Assembly (NCBI GenBank): GCA_022844275.1
Contig: JALHMB010000001.1
Coordinates: forward strand, 682,001-746,000
Direction of reading: 5' to 3'
Source: Hyphomicrobiaceae bacterium
GTDB lineage: Bacteria > Pseudomonadota > Alphaproteobacteria > Rhizobiales > Hyphomicrobiaceae
DNA length: 64,000 nt
Position 1 is the stretch's first letter; the number at the start of each line of letters is the position of its first letter. Made by a program: the position numbers and the translations under genes. Positions 17,920 to 27,853 of the stretch are shown piece by piece. The notes beneath the pieces were generated by a model, which saw only the letters and a program-made list of their open reading frames with translations, had not been told where the DNA came from and searched no databases.

Positions 17920-18804
17920 ATGGCCTACGCGACTGCTGAAGATGGAGCCCGCCTCTACTTCGAGGAAACGGGTTCGGGCGAGACCGTAATCTTCGTCCAC
18001 GAGTTTGCCGGCGACATGCGGAGCTGGGAGCCGCAGATGCGCCACTTCGGCCGCATGTACCGCTGCATCTCATACAATGCGCGCGGTTATCCTCCGTCCG
18101 ATGTACCGGACAGCCCGACGTCATACTCGCAGGCTCGTGCCGCGGATGACATCAAAGCCGTTCTCGACGCGGTCGGCGTCCAGAAGGCTCATATCGTCGG
18201 CCTCTCCATGGGCGGCTTTGCGACGCTCCATTTCGGCTTTCGCCATGCCGCGAGCGCCAAGTCCCTGTGCGTCGGCGGCTGCGGTTATGGTGCGGAGCCG
18301 GACCAGCGCGAACGCTTCAAGGCTGAGGCGAACACCATCGCGGATTTCCTCACGTCCGCTGGAATGGAAAAGTTTGCCGAGGCCTATGCCTATGGCCCGA
18401 CGCGCGTCCAGTTCGAGAACAAAGACCCGCGCGGCTTCGCCGAGTTCAAGAAAATGCTCGGCGAGCACTCAGCCAAGGGCTCGGCCAACACGCAGCTTGG
18501 TGTGCAGCGCGAACGCCCCTCGCTTTACTCCCTCGTCGAGGACATGAAGAAGCTCACTGTGCCAACACTTATCATTACAGGCGACGAAGATTGGCCCTGC
18601 TTGTTGCCCGGTATTCTCATGAAGCAGAACATTCCCTCGGCAGCGCTGGCCGTCATGCCCAATGCCGGCCACACGATCAACCTCGAGGATCCGGACGAGT
18701 TCAATCGGATTGTGGGGAGCTTCCTGGCACAGGTCGAAAGCGGCCGTTGGCCCAATCGAGATCCACGCGCGGTAACGGCATCGATCACGGGCATGAAGAC
18801 CTGA
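17920..18804 (+). CDS. Alpha/beta hydrolase (3-oxoadipate enol-lactonase-like)
   Basis: Serine hydrolase, 294 residues. Oxyanion region HEFAGDMRSWEPQM, nucleophile elbow GLSMGGFAT (Ser ~ residue 93), TLIITGDEDWPC with the acid residue, and NAGHTINLEDP with the catalytic His. It follows the GntR gene closely and is probably the last gene of this operon, converging on the flavin monooxygenase at 18865. A lactone or ester intermediate is likely, but the exact substrate is unknown. Confidence 0.87.
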   Translation: MAYATAEDGARLYFEETGSGETVIFVHEFAGDMRSWEPQMRHFGRMYRCISYNARGYPPSDVPDSPTSYSQARAADDIKAVLDAVGVQKAHIVGLSMGGFATLHFGFRHAASAKSLCVGGCGYGAEPDQRERFKAEANTIADFLTSAGMEKFAEAYAYGPTRVQFENKDPRGFAEFKKMLGEHSAKGSANTQLGVQRERPSLYSLVEDMKKLTVPTLIITGDEDWPCLLPGILMKQNIPSAALAVMPNAGHTINLEDPDEFNRIVGSFLAQVESGRWPNRDPRAVTASITGMKT

Positions 18805-18864
18805 TACGCACGCGTCGATCGGGATGCACATTCTCATGTGCCTCTCGATCGTCGCCCTGCCGCC

Positions 18865-20187
18865 TCAAAAGGCGAATAGGTTCTCCTTCAATGTGCTTCC
18901 GCTGTAGCTCGTTCTGGCCAAGCCGCGCCGCTGAAGGATCGGCATGAGTTTCGAGGCGACTTCCGTCAGATAGTAGATATCGCCGACCGTTCCACCAGGC
19001 CCAGCCGGGCGGAAGTGAAAGCCGTCGGCGCCACTCTCTTTTGCAGTTCGCTCGATGATGTCCGCGCACTGCTCGGGCGTACCGCAGATGGGATAGGTCT
19101 CGGACATGCCCTCATGGCGAGCGATGTCGCGTAGCGTCATGTGCTTGTTCGACTGAGTGTGCTGCAACAGCTTTCCGATCATGCCAGTCACGGGAAGGTC
19201 CGGAGGCAGCGGCTTGTCGAGATCAAATTTGGAGAGATCGATGTTGAGCGTGTCGGAGAGATAGCTTAGCCCCGCCTCCACGCTGGACTTCTCATAATTG
19301 CGCTGCCAGACTTCCTTCGCCGTCTGCTCGGTATCGCCCATGACGGGCTTGATCGCGAAGAAGATCTTGCAGCTCGCGGGATCGCGACCTGCCTTTTCGA
19401 GAGCGCCTCTGAACTGCGCCACGTACGATTTCATATCGGCCAGCGTGTTCTTGTGCGCGATGACCATATCCGCGTTCGCCGCAGAAAATTCCTGACCGCG
19501 ATTTGAGGTTCCGGCCTGGACGATGACGGGCTGACCTTGAGGCGTTGCCGGCACGTTCAGTGGTCCACGCGACTTGTAGTACTTGCCGGAGAAGTTTATC
19601 GGCTTAACCTTGGACGGATCTGCAAAGACATTACTCTCGCGATCCTGTATGAGGGCATCCCGGTCCCAGCTCGCCCAGAGCTTGCGCACGACATCGATGT
19701 ACTCGTCGGCGATATCATAGCGCTCGTCGTGGGGCGGAAGAGTATCCTGACCGTAGTTCTGTGCGACGGCATTGCTCACCGACGTCACTACATTCCATGC
19801 TGTCCGCCCCGCACTGAGCTGATCCAGCGTAGCAATCTGACGTGCGAGCAGGAAAGGCGGATACGCGCTCGTGGAAAGCGTCGCGCCGAGACCGATGTGC
19901 TTCGTAACCGCGCCCATCATCGCCAGGATCGGCGTCGGATCCATGTGGATATCGAAGCCATTGCGGACATAGAAATCGTTGTTGCCCCCGTAAGCGGTCG
20001 GTACAGCGGCCTTGTCGGCGACCAAGACCATGTCCATGAATGCACGCTCAGCGATCCGGGCGACCTCCATATAGAGATCCCCGCGCCGCCAGTCGTACAA
20101 GGACCCTGCCTGGGTGTTCCACGCGTGCGCGCCAGCACAGCCGAACCACGCAAAGTGAATCATCTTCGTCTTATCGGACTTCGGCAT
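18865..20187 (-). CDS. LLM class flavin-dependent monooxygenase (NtaA/SnaA/DszA type)
   Basis: Bacterial luciferase-like TIM-barrel enzyme, 440 residues, using reduced FMN from a separate reductase. Family blocks include AWNTQAGSLYDW, the loop AYGGNNDFYVRNG, TLSTSAYPPFLLARQIATLDQLSAGR, AWNVVTS and NYGQDTLPPHDERYDIADEY. This subfamily oxidises C-N, C-S or heteroaromatic compounds, such as nitrilotriacetate, EDTA, dibenzothiophene sulfone and pyrimidines. It follows hyuB (stop 20228) by 40 bases and probably ends that operon. No flavin reductase gene is seen in the window. Confidence 0.88.
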   Translation of the reverse strand: MPKSDKTKMIHFAWFGCAGAHAWNTQAGSLYDWRRGDLYMEVARIAERAFMDMVLVADKAAVPTAYGGNNDFYVRNGFDIHMDPTPILAMMGAVTKHIGLGATLSTSAYPPFLLARQIATLDQLSAGRTAWNVVTSVSNAVAQNYGQDTLPPHDERYDIADEYIDVVRKLWASWDRDALIQDRESNVFADPSKVKPINFSGKYYKSRGPLNVPATPQGQPVIVQAGTSNRGQEFSAANADMVIAHKNTLADMKSYVAQFRGALEKAGRDPASCKIFFAIKPVMGDTEQTAKEVWQRNYEKSSVEAGLSYLSDTLNIDLSKFDLDKPLPPDLPVTGMIGKLLQHTQSNKHMTLRDIARHEGMSETYPICGTPEQCADIIERTAKESGADGFHFRPAGPGGTVGDIYYLTEVASKLMPILQRRGLARTSYSGSTLKENLFAF

Positions 20188-20227
20188 CCTCGCCGTCCTT
20201 CGCTCAGTGTCTGCGTTGTGTCACAAC

Positions 20228-21952
20228 TCAGTGCTGTCTGAGTTGGCGCCTCTTCGCATCCGTTTCGGCAGCGGCGACCGATGTTCCATCAGATGAGAGC
20301 GCGACGCCATAGACATCATAGGCAATAGCAGAGGACACGTAGCCGCCCTGCACGTCCTTGAGAACCGCCGCCGGATCGCGCTCGGTGGGATCGCCGTAGC
20401 CCCCGCCACCGGCGCAGCTGACCGAGTACACGTCGCCCGGCATCAACTGCAGCGTCCGCTTTGGATGCACTGGCTTGCTGTTGACCCGCACGGATGATGG
20501 CGTGCCGGCGGCTCCGCCGGCCACTCCCTGTGCTGGATGCTCCAAGCGGTCCAACCGCACACCCATCGTAATGGCCTCCGAGGCCTCCGAACGAACGCTG
20601 AGTTCCGAGGCAAGTCCACCGCGTTGGCGCCCAGCACCGCCCGAGTCGTTCACGAGCTCCTTCTTGAGGAAAAGCAGCGGCTTCTCGTTCTCGGTGATCT
20701 CAACGGGGATGCCCGCGATGTTTGCCGGCCACCCAATGGACGAGACACCATCCATATTCGGGCGCGCGCCCATACCTCCGTTCAGGAACATGATGTCGAC
20801 GTAGCGCCTTCCGCCATTCCCCGTGCCGAGATAGGCCGTCAGATGAGGCGGCGTGCCGCTCTCGGCAATCACCCGCTCGGGAACAATTTTGCCAAGTGCC
20901 TGGAAGATCATGCCTTGAAGGTACATTGCTACCAGAGCCCGTGCGCCGAGCGCAGCCGGATACGTGGCGTTGATGACAGTGCCCTCAGGCACCGTATACT
21001 TGATCCGCTTGAGCATCGCGCCGTTCACGGGTACGGCCGGATGCGCCACGCAAATACAGGCGTGCGCAATGTCTGCGAAAGACCAGCGTTTCGTGCAGTT
21101 GATGCCGAACTCCTGCTGTCGCGAAGTTCCCGTGCAGTCGACGTGGATCTCGTCGGCTGAAACCTCGATCGTACAATTGAGCGTGATGGGCTCGCTGAAC
21201 CCGTCCGTCTCCACCGAAGCGCCGTAAGTACCCGGGGGGATTGTGGAGATCGCTTGCCGCATGGCCTGATCGGAGCGGCGCCACACCTCCGCAAACAGCG
21301 CGTCGGCATTGTCGAGCCCACGCGCTTCGAGAAACTCCACCATCCGCTGCGTCATCGTGGTGTTTGACGCAAGCTGAGCCATGATGTCGCCGACGACAAT
21401 ATCGGGCACGCGCACGTTCATGCGGATGATGCGGAAGAGATCCTCGTTCGGCTCACCCTCATTGAACAGTTTGATGATCGGCAGGCGGAAACCTTCCTCG
21501 AATATCTCTCTCGAGTCCGCAGAAAGAAGCCGACCGCCAACGTCAGGCGAATGCGAGACGCTCATAGCGTACGCCACGATCCGGCCTTTAAAGAAGATCG
21601 GAGATACGAGGAATATGTCGTTGATCTGACTCGCACCTATCCACGGATCCGTCGTCATCACGGCATCGCCGGGCTTGAGCGTCTCCGGCGGATAGAACGC
21701 CAGAAAATCATGCAGTGCTTGGGCCATGCATCCAAGGAAGGACGGCAGCCCATGCCTCCCCTGCGCAATCATTTCGCCGCGCGTGTCGAAGAGCGCGCAA
21801 CTGAAGTCCCAGGCCTCAGTGACGATGCGTGAAAATGCGGTGCGCAACAGCGTGACCTGAGCCTCATCCACAATGGACATAAGCTTGTTCCATGACATGG
21901 TCAGTGTCGTCGCATCAATGGCAGGAGAAGCGGGAGAGCTCATAGGCGTCAT
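20228..21952 (-). CDS. hyuB: Hydantoinase B/oxoprolinase family protein
   Basis: B subunit, 574 residues, the standard length. Blocks: DATTLTMSWNKLMSIVDEAQ, DAVMTTDPWIGASQINDIF (~98-116), SHSPDVGGRLLS (metal-site-like), and the Gly-rich end CAGGGGYGDPTERDPAAVLKDVQ. The ATG at 21952 overlaps the hyuA stop by four bases. It is shorter than the paralogue at 13420, lacking its ~110-residue extension. The start follows the family well, since the sequence is conserved from about residue 12. Confidence 0.88.
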   Translation of the reverse strand: MTPMSSPASPAIDATTLTMSWNKLMSIVDEAQVTLLRTAFSRIVTEAWDFSCALFDTRGEMIAQGRHGLPSFLGCMAQALHDFLAFYPPETLKPGDAVMTTDPWIGASQINDIFLVSPIFFKGRIVAYAMSVSHSPDVGGRLLSADSREIFEEGFRLPIIKLFNEGEPNEDLFRIIRMNVRVPDIVVGDIMAQLASNTTMTQRMVEFLEARGLDNADALFAEVWRRSDQAMRQAISTIPPGTYGASVETDGFSEPITLNCTIEVSADEIHVDCTGTSRQQEFGINCTKRWSFADIAHACICVAHPAVPVNGAMLKRIKYTVPEGTVINATYPAALGARALVAMYLQGMIFQALGKIVPERVIAESGTPPHLTAYLGTGNGGRRYVDIMFLNGGMGARPNMDGVSSIGWPANIAGIPVEITENEKPLLFLKKELVNDSGGAGRQRGGLASELSVRSEASEAITMGVRLDRLEHPAQGVAGGAAGTPSSVRVNSKPVHPKRTLQLMPGDVYSVSCAGGGGYGDPTERDPAAVLKDVQGGYVSSAIAYDVYGVALSSDGTSVAAAETDAKRRQLRQH

Positions 21953-24048
21953 CCTTCAAGCGAGATCACGAGCATGCGGAGCGCATCGACGGTGACGCTT
22001 GCTCCAGGAGGCACCACTGTCGTGGACTCCAGATCCTCAACGATGGCAGGCCCCGACAATCGGGCGCCCGGGAGAAGGCGATCCCGCTGATAGACCGGAC
22101 AATCGACTGGAGATGGCTGCCCCACAAACGACACCGGGCGGCGGGACTTCGGTGTGACGTCCGAAGAGGCTGAGCCGTGACTCGGCCAGCTTTCCGGTAG
22201 CTTCGGCGCTGCGCTCGATACAGTGAGCCGCCAGCTCACCGTTTCCACAGGCACTTCGCGAATATCCCGCCCGTAGTGCTTGCGATAGGCCGCATAAAAG
22301 TCCTCGTGCAAGCGCTCGAGGAAATCTGGACCCAGTGGACCGGACGGCAACGGCACACTTACTTCGTAGCGTTGGCTTAGGTAGCGCATGTCCGCAGAGC
22401 GCGTGACGACGATGCCTTCGGTGATGCCGGCTTCGGCGAGATAGGCGCGCCCATCCTTCTCCTGTGCCGCGTAGCGCTCGTTGACGACGGACCAGTCGAC
22501 GTCCTTCAGCTCGCGCATGTAGCCAAACACGAAGTCGAATGAGACCGGAGACGCAAGACACCCGAGAGCGGAGAGTACCCCGGCTGCGACCGGGACACGC
22601 ACTTCGCGAATGCCCAGACGCCGCGCCACATCACACACATGCGCCGGAGCGGCGCCGCCAAAGGCCAGCATCGTGAAGCCGCGGAGATCGATACCCTGCT
22701 CGGCCGCATATACAGACGCAGCATTGGCCATGTTGTCGTTGACGACCTCGTAGACACTCAACGCCGCGCGCGTCGTGTCGACGCCGAGCCCCTTCCCGAC
22801 CGCGCTATCGACCGCTGTCGCTGCCTTGTCGGTCAGCAACTTCATCTTTCCGCCAAGGAAGTAGTCGGCATTGAGGTAGCCGAGGAGAAGATCCGCATCG
22901 GTTACCGTGGCCGATGTTCCTCCATTCCCGTAGCAGGCGGGCCCTGGAACAGAACTCGCGCTCTCCGGACCGACATTGAGAAGGCCGAACTCGTTGACCT
23001 CGGCTATGCTCCCTCCACCGGCGCCGATCTCGATGAGGTCTACGGCAGGCGCCTTCAGAAGCAGGCCACTCCCCTTCTGAAAGCGACGCACGCGGGCAAC
23101 TTCAAGTTCAGTCGTCCGCGTAGGATCGCCGCCACTGATGAGAGAAATCTTGGCGGTCGTGCCCCCCATATCGAATGCAAGGATGTTGGGAATCGAGAGC
23201 TCACGCGCAAAGTGCGCGGCGATGGAGACGCCGGCCGCCGGGCCGGACTCGACGAGCCGCACAGGGAACTGCCGCGCGAGATCCAGGCTTAGCGTTCCTC
23301 CGCTCGAGCTCATGACGTAGAACGCCCCGCGCACGCCCCGTTCCTTGAGCGCACCAGAAAGCTCATGGAGATATTTCGCCATTAGTGGCTGGACATATGC
23401 ATTCGCCGCAGTCGTGGAAACGCGACCATACTCGCCTATTTCCGGCAGCACCTGAGATGAAAGCGATACGAATAACTTCGGGAACTGCGCCGCAACCGAT
23501 GCCACAACGTCTTCGTTGCTGGAGTTGGCATAGGAATGGAGAAAGCATACTGCGACGGCCTCTACGCCTTCGGCCGAAAGTCTACCCAATACCTCTTGCA
23601 CCTCTTCTTTTCGCGCGCCGACAATGATGCTGCCGTCGAAGCGCGTGCGCTCCTCCATGCCGATACGCCATTTCCGCGCCACCAGCGGCTCGGGAAATTC
23701 GATGAAGAGATCGTGGAGGTCGTAGCGCAGCTCAGTACCGGTCTCGAGAGTGTCGCGGAAGCCGCGTGTCGTCAGCAGCGCAGTACGCGCGCCCTTGCGT
23801 TCGATGATCGCGTTCGTCGCGAGTGTCGTGCCGTGAACGATCGTGCGAACAGACGCGTGCTCAGCCTTAGCCTGATCAAGCACCTGCTCAACGGCATTCA
23901 GGACGGCGAGTGCCGGCTGACTTGGCGTCGTCAGCACCTTCGCCGAGTAGATCGCCCCCTTTCCCTCATCGATGAGAACGATATCCGTAAACGTGCCACC
24001 GATATCGACACCGATGGCAATATTGTTCGTCACGACGGCATTCTCCAT
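21949..24048 (-). CDS. hyuA: Hydantoinase/oxoprolinase family protein, subunit A
   Basis: A subunit, 699 residues. GVDIGGTFTDIVLIDEG at the start, HGTTLATNAIIERKGART (~72-89), DMGGTTAKISLI (~294) and GGGSIAEVNEFG give the ATP-binding core. It is the first gene of a minus-strand operon hyuA-hyuB-LLM monooxygenase and is divergent from the TRAP binding protein at 24298; the 249 bases between probably hold both promoters. Together they suggest uptake of a small acid followed by oxidation and ATP-driven hydrolysis. Confidence 0.88.
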   Translation of the reverse strand: MENAVVTNNIAIGVDIGGTFTDIVLIDEGKGAIYSAKVLTTPSQPALAVLNAVEQVLDQAKAEHASVRTIVHGTTLATNAIIERKGARTALLTTRGFRDTLETGTELRYDLHDLFIEFPEPLVARKWRIGMEERTRFDGSIIVGARKEEVQEVLGRLSAEGVEAVAVCFLHSYANSSNEDVVASVAAQFPKLFVSLSSQVLPEIGEYGRVSTTAANAYVQPLMAKYLHELSGALKERGVRGAFYVMSSSGGTLSLDLARQFPVRLVESGPAAGVSIAAHFARELSIPNILAFDMGGTTAKISLISGGDPTRTTELEVARVRRFQKGSGLLLKAPAVDLIEIGAGGGSIAEVNEFGLLNVGPESASSVPGPACYGNGGTSATVTDADLLLGYLNADYFLGGKMKLLTDKAATAVDSAVGKGLGVDTTRAALSVYEVVNDNMANAASVYAAEQGIDLRGFTMLAFGGAAPAHVCDVARRLGIREVRVPVAAGVLSALGCLASPVSFDFVFGYMRELKDVDWSVVNERYAAQEKDGRAYLAEAGITEGIVVTRSADMRYLSQRYEVSVPLPSGPLGPDFLERLHEDFYAAYRKHYGRDIREVPVETVSWRLTVSSAAPKLPESWPSHGSASSDVTPKSRRPVSFVGQPSPVDCPVYQRDRLLPGARLSGPAIVEDLESTTVVPPGASVTVDALRMLVISLEG

Positions 24049-24297
24049 TCGCGTAGGCTCGTTCTCGTTTCGGCAACAAAGTCAATTAGCTTGTATTGAT
24101 GAGCACGAGCGCACTTTCGATGCGGCGCGCTCTTGCGTCAACATTCAATAATGCCTGTTTTGCCGACACTTTTTTGCATCGCTGCCTAATCACGTTTCTT
24201 GACGCTCTTCGCGGCGGAGCACTACGCTTTGCATCCATCGCTGAAGCTGGTGCACGCGAGCTCGACTTGGCGTGAAATTACATCTGGAGGATCACAC

Positions 24298-25281
24298 ATG
24301 AGACGTCTTTGGTTCTGTGCGATGGCGAGCCTCATCGCGAGTCTCCACTCGGTTCCGGATGCGTCTGCGCAGGCCAAGACGACGCTGCGCATAGGGCATG
24401 TCCTTTCGCTCACCTCGATCTCCGGCGTCGGTTCGCTCAAGCTGAAGGAACTTGCCGAGAAGCAGTCCGATGGCGAGTTGGAGATCCAGATCTTTCCCAA
24501 CGGCCAGTTGGGCGGCGAGCTCGAGATGATCTCTCAAGTCAGACTTGGGTCCCTGGACATGGCCATGACCGGCTCTGGTCCCATCGCTAACATCGAGCCG
24601 TCATTCTCTCTTACGGAGCTGCCGTTCATCTGGAAATCGGACGAGGCCGCGTGGAAGGTGCTGAACGGTCCGGTCGGGCAGAAGCTGCTGGCCTTGCTGG
24701 AGCCCAAGGGCATCAAGGCGCTCGGGTGGGGCGTCTGGGGGATGCGAGGCATCCTAACGAACGGTTTCCCTGTCACGACACCTGATGATCTCAAAGGTAA
24801 GAAAATCCGCATTATCGAGAACCAACTCTACGTGCGGACAATTCGCGCTTATGGGGCAAACCCCGTGCCGATGGCCTGGCCGGAAGTTTACTCGGCCCTC
24901 CAGCAGAAAACCATCGACGGCGTCGAGACGAATTATCACGGCATGAGCGACAGCAAGTTGTACGAGCCCGCTAAGTTCCTTGTCGTTTCCGACCACATCT
25001 GGACCGCGACAGTCTTCACGATCAACGCGAAGAAGCTGGCGTCACTGACGCCGAAGCAGCAGAGCGCCCTGGCGGCGGCTGCCAAGGAAGCGGGGCAGGC
25101 AATGTTCGTCTCTGCAGCCAAGTCGAATGCCGATGGCATCGCTTTGATGGAGAAGAATGGCGTGAAGGTCGTCCGGCCTGACCGCGCGCTCTTCGAGAAG
25201 GCAGTGGAGCCCGTTCACAAGTACTTCTCGCATCTCGTGGGGCCGGATCTCCTCGAGGAAGCCAAAGCAGCACAGAACTGA
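24298..25281 (+). CDS. dctP: TRAP transporter periplasmic binding protein (DctP family)
   Basis: Periplasmic receptor of 327 residues. The ATG at 24298 follows TGGAGG at a good distance and begins a signal peptide (RRLWFCAMASLIASLHS, cleaved after ...ASAQA). An open frame back to 24199 is rejected on that ground. The family blocks TLRIGHVLSLTSI, IFPNGQLGGELEMISQVRLG and KGKKIRIIENQLYV (with the carboxylate-binding Arg) are present. It supplies the DctQM permease immediately downstream. Confidence 0.9.
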   Translation: MRRLWFCAMASLIASLHSVPDASAQAKTTLRIGHVLSLTSISGVGSLKLKELAEKQSDGELEIQIFPNGQLGGELEMISQVRLGSLDMAMTGSGPIANIEPSFSLTELPFIWKSDEAAWKVLNGPVGQKLLALLEPKGIKALGWGVWGMRGILTNGFPVTTPDDLKGKKIRIIENQLYVRTIRAYGANPVPMAWPEVYSALQQKTIDGVETNYHGMSDSKLYEPAKFLVVSDHIWTATVFTINAKKLASLTPKQQSALAAAAKEAGQAMFVSAAKSNADGIALMEKNGVKVVRPDRALFEKAVEPVHKYFSHLVGPDLLEEAKAAQN

Positions 25282-25365
25282 CGCGCCGGAGCGTCGCAGT
25301 CCTCTCGTGGTGCCTGCGGCGCCGGCGTGCTCGTGGTTGAATATCCAGTCATGTGATGGGGTGGA

Positions 25366-25971
25366 ATGATTGAAGTGCCATTGGAACTGCTCGTCCTTCT
25401 CGGCGTCCTCGCAGTTCTCTCGATCTTCCTCACGATCATCATTCGCAATGACTTCCGCACCTCCGCCGGAGCATTCGATCCCTGGGCCATGATCGAGGGC
25501 TTGGTGAGCCTCTTCCTGGTTCTTGTGATGGTCGCAGCCGCAACGCTGCAGATCATAGTGCGCTACTTCGACATCGCGGCGTTTGATCTACACTGGACCG
25601 AAGAGCTCGGGCGCCTTGCCCTGGTATGGGCGGCATTCTGGGGAGCCGCGTGCCTGCAGCGACTCGACGATCACATACGGATGACCGCGCTCTACGACTA
25701 CATCCCCGACAAGGGCAAAGCCGTCTTCAGGATCCTGGGAGATGTCACGACGCTGGCCGTGCTCGTGCTGATTGTATGGTTTGGATGGCAGACCGCGCGA
25801 AATCTCGACATTATGATGACGATCGCGCTAGGCGTGCCTCTCTCCGTCTTCGCCTATCCGGTGCCGATCGCCGGCGCCCTGATGATGATCTACACCGCAA
25901 TCACGCTTGTCCGTCGGCTCTCAGGGCGCGAGCCCGCACCTGCCCGACCCGAAATCGCAACGGAAGTTTGA
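25366..25971 (+). CDS. dctQ: TRAP transporter small permease (DctQ family)
   Basis: Four-helix membrane subunit, 201 residues. A short N-terminal segment (EVPLELLVLLGVLAVLSIFL) precedes the DctQ domain, with LHWTEELGRLALVWAAFWGA, the most conserved family block, at ~73-92. The N-terminal extra helix makes it slightly longer than typical (~160-180). It ends one base before the large permease. Confidence 0.88.
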   Translation: MIEVPLELLVLLGVLAVLSIFLTIIIRNDFRTSAGAFDPWAMIEGLVSLFLVLVMVAAATLQIIVRYFDIAAFDLHWTEELGRLALVWAAFWGAACLQRLDDHIRMTALYDYIPDKGKAVFRILGDVTTLAVLVLIVWFGWQTARNLDIMMTIALGVPLSVFAYPVPIAGALMMIYTAITLVRRLSGREPAPARPEIATEV

Positions 25972-25972
25972 C

Positions 25973-27265
25973 ATGAGCGGATTGTGGGCGGTTCTTGCCG
26001 TCTTTGCTGCACTGTTTCTGCTTCGGGTGCCGATAGCCATCGTTCTGATTGCGTCGTCTATTGTCGGGCTGTGGCTTGCGCCTGCACCAATCCCACTTTC
26101 GACGCTGCCCACAACCCTTTGGCAGGGCATCAATCACTTCGTCCTGATGGCGATCCCCTTCTTCATCCTGATGGGTGATCTCGCCCTGGTTAGCGGCGTG
26201 ACGCAGCGTCTCGTCAATCTGGCTAAGGCGTTCGTCGGTCACATCGCCGGCGGCCTTGCCCATGTCAGCGTCATCGTCAATGTGATCATGGCCGGAATGT
26301 CCGGATCGGATCTCGCCGATGCAGCCGCGACCGGCAAGATACTCATTCCAGCAATGAAGAGCAGCGGCTATCCAACGGGCTACGCAGCATCGATCATCGC
26401 AGGTGCAGCGACCATTGGCCCTCTGATTCCGCCAAGCATAGCCTTCGTCATCTTTGCCGCCGCGACGGACGAATCCGTGGGGCGCCTGTTTTTGGCAGGT
26501 GCTATCCCTGGCGCCATGCTCGGCCTGTTCCTCATGATTCAGGCGTACTTCGTGGCCAAACGAAATGGCTATCCGCGCGAGGTGCGCGTCAACTGGCCTG
26601 GGCGGGCGCACGCGACGTTGGCGAGCTTGCCAGCACTCGCCGTTCCAGTGATCGTTCTCGGCAGCATACTTGCCGGTCTGGCGACCCCAACAGAAGCTGC
26701 CGTTCTGGGCGTGCTCGCGGTGATCGTAATCGGCGGCCTCATATATAGGGAACTCGACGCCGCAACCTTTGCGCGCCAGTGCCTGTCCACGGTTTCTACC
26801 GTTGGGTCCGTCTTCATAATCATTGCGGCCGCCGCTGCGTTCGGCCGCGTACTCACACTCTATGGCGCAGCCGACGGCCTGACGGTCTGGTTCACGGCCC
26901 TGACCAACAGCCCCATTGTGTTTCTTATTCTGATCAATATCCTTTTCCTGCTCCTGGGCTGCCTTCTCGACACCGTACCTATACTGTTGGTGCTCGTGCC
27001 GCTGCTCATGCCGACCGTCAAAGCTCTCGGCATCGATACCGTGCACTTCGGCGTGATCACGGTCTTCAATCTACTGATCGGCCTGGTAACCCCGCCATAC
27101 GGCCTGACCATGTATCTTCTCTGCCGGATGTCCGGCATCTCGCTTCAAGAGTTCTGGCGATATCAATGGCCAATCTTTGGGACCATGCTCTTCGCCTTGG
27201 CACTGGTAACGTTCGTGCCCCAATTGGCGACTTGGCTGCCCAACCTGATCATGCCCATCAAATAG
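25973..27265 (+). CDS. dctM: TRAP transporter large permease (DctM family)
   Basis: Na+-driven transport subunit of the TRAP system, 430 residues with about twelve hydrophobic helices. Blocks: LMAIPFFILMGDLALVSG, VIMAGMSGSDLADAAATGKI, and GAATIGPLIPPSIAFVIFA. The ATG at 25973 begins one base after the dctQ stop and is preferred to the frame extension at 25907. With DctP and DctQ it forms a complete importer for a small organic acid. Confidence 0.9.
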   Translation: MSGLWAVLAVFAALFLLRVPIAIVLIASSIVGLWLAPAPIPLSTLPTTLWQGINHFVLMAIPFFILMGDLALVSGVTQRLVNLAKAFVGHIAGGLAHVSVIVNVIMAGMSGSDLADAAATGKILIPAMKSSGYPTGYAASIIAGAATIGPLIPPSIAFVIFAAATDESVGRLFLAGAIPGAMLGLFLMIQAYFVAKRNGYPREVRVNWPGRAHATLASLPALAVPVIVLGSILAGLATPTEAAVLGVLAVIVIGGLIYRELDAATFARQCLSTVSTVGSVFIIIAAAAAFGRVLTLYGAADGLTVWFTALTNSPIVFLILINILFLLLGCLLDTVPILLVLVPLLMPTVKALGIDTVHFGVITVFNLLIGLVTPPYGLTMYLLCRMSGISLQEFWRYQWPIFGTMLFALALVTFVPQLATWLPNLIMPIK

Positions 27266-27334
27266 GTCGCCGACTGTCGAAGCCGGATTCCCGAAGTGCG
27301 CGCTCGCTGTGACATAGCCATCGGCGACATCCTC

Positions 27335-27348
27335 GGCGAGGGCTCGCC
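27335..27348. terminator. Small hairpin between convergent genes
   Basis: GGCGAGGGCTCGCC can form a five-base-pair stem with a four-base loop, in the 177-base gap between the converging dctM and cytochrome genes. There is no T run, so it may be only a weak or Rho-assisted end. Confidence 0.2.
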
Positions 27349-27442
27349 TGGAGCGCGGTGCGGGCCAATTGAGAATTAGGCACGAGGTCAGCGGCGAGAT
27401 CGTCTTTCACAACCTATACCGCCGCCGGGTGAACAGTCTGCT

Positions 27443-27853
27443 CTATGTCTTCGAAGGTATTTGCGGCTTTGCGCCCGCCGGAGGCGTAATCAGTGGCGGA
27501 ACTGCGGGATTGGTCCGCAAGGTCTCGAGATAAGCGAGAATATCGTGAATCTCATCTCGCGTGAGCTGGTTATCCGGCATTGGCAGGTGGGGCAAGATAA
27601 GAACGTTGCTGATCCGCTCAGCCGACTGTCCAGGGCTGTTTGCAATACCCCGCAACGTGCCGATGCCCGCAGGCACCGCCGTATTGCCCGCGCCATCAAT
27701 CAAGTGACAGTTGGAACAGAGGCGGACTGCCAACTCGCGGCCGCGCGTTGCCGACGGATCTTTCGCTTGGGCGAGGGCGCTATCCGAAATCACGAAAAGG
27801 CAGGCTGCGACCGCCATTCCTCCAGCGAGTTTGCTCGCGCTCCCGCTCCACAT
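27443..27853 (-). CDS. Small exported c-type cytochrome
   Basis: Single-heme periplasmic cytochrome c, 136 residues. Signal peptide (LAGGMAVAACLFVISDSALA), heme-binding CSNCH (~46-50) and a probable axial Met in LPHLPMPDNQL (~92). The C-terminus is Pro-rich (TPPAGAKPQIP). It is divergent from the molybdenum hydroxylase at 28126, 272 bases away. Several aldehyde and N-heterocycle molybdenum hydroxylases pass electrons to a cytochrome c, so this may be its electron acceptor; that link is inference. Confidence 0.82.
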   Translation of the reverse strand: MWSGSASKLAGGMAVAACLFVISDSALAQAKDPSATRGRELAVRLCSNCHLIDGAGNTAVPAGIGTLRGIANSPGQSAERISNVLILPHLPMPDNQLTRDEIHDILAYLETLRTNPAVPPLITPPAGAKPQIPSKT

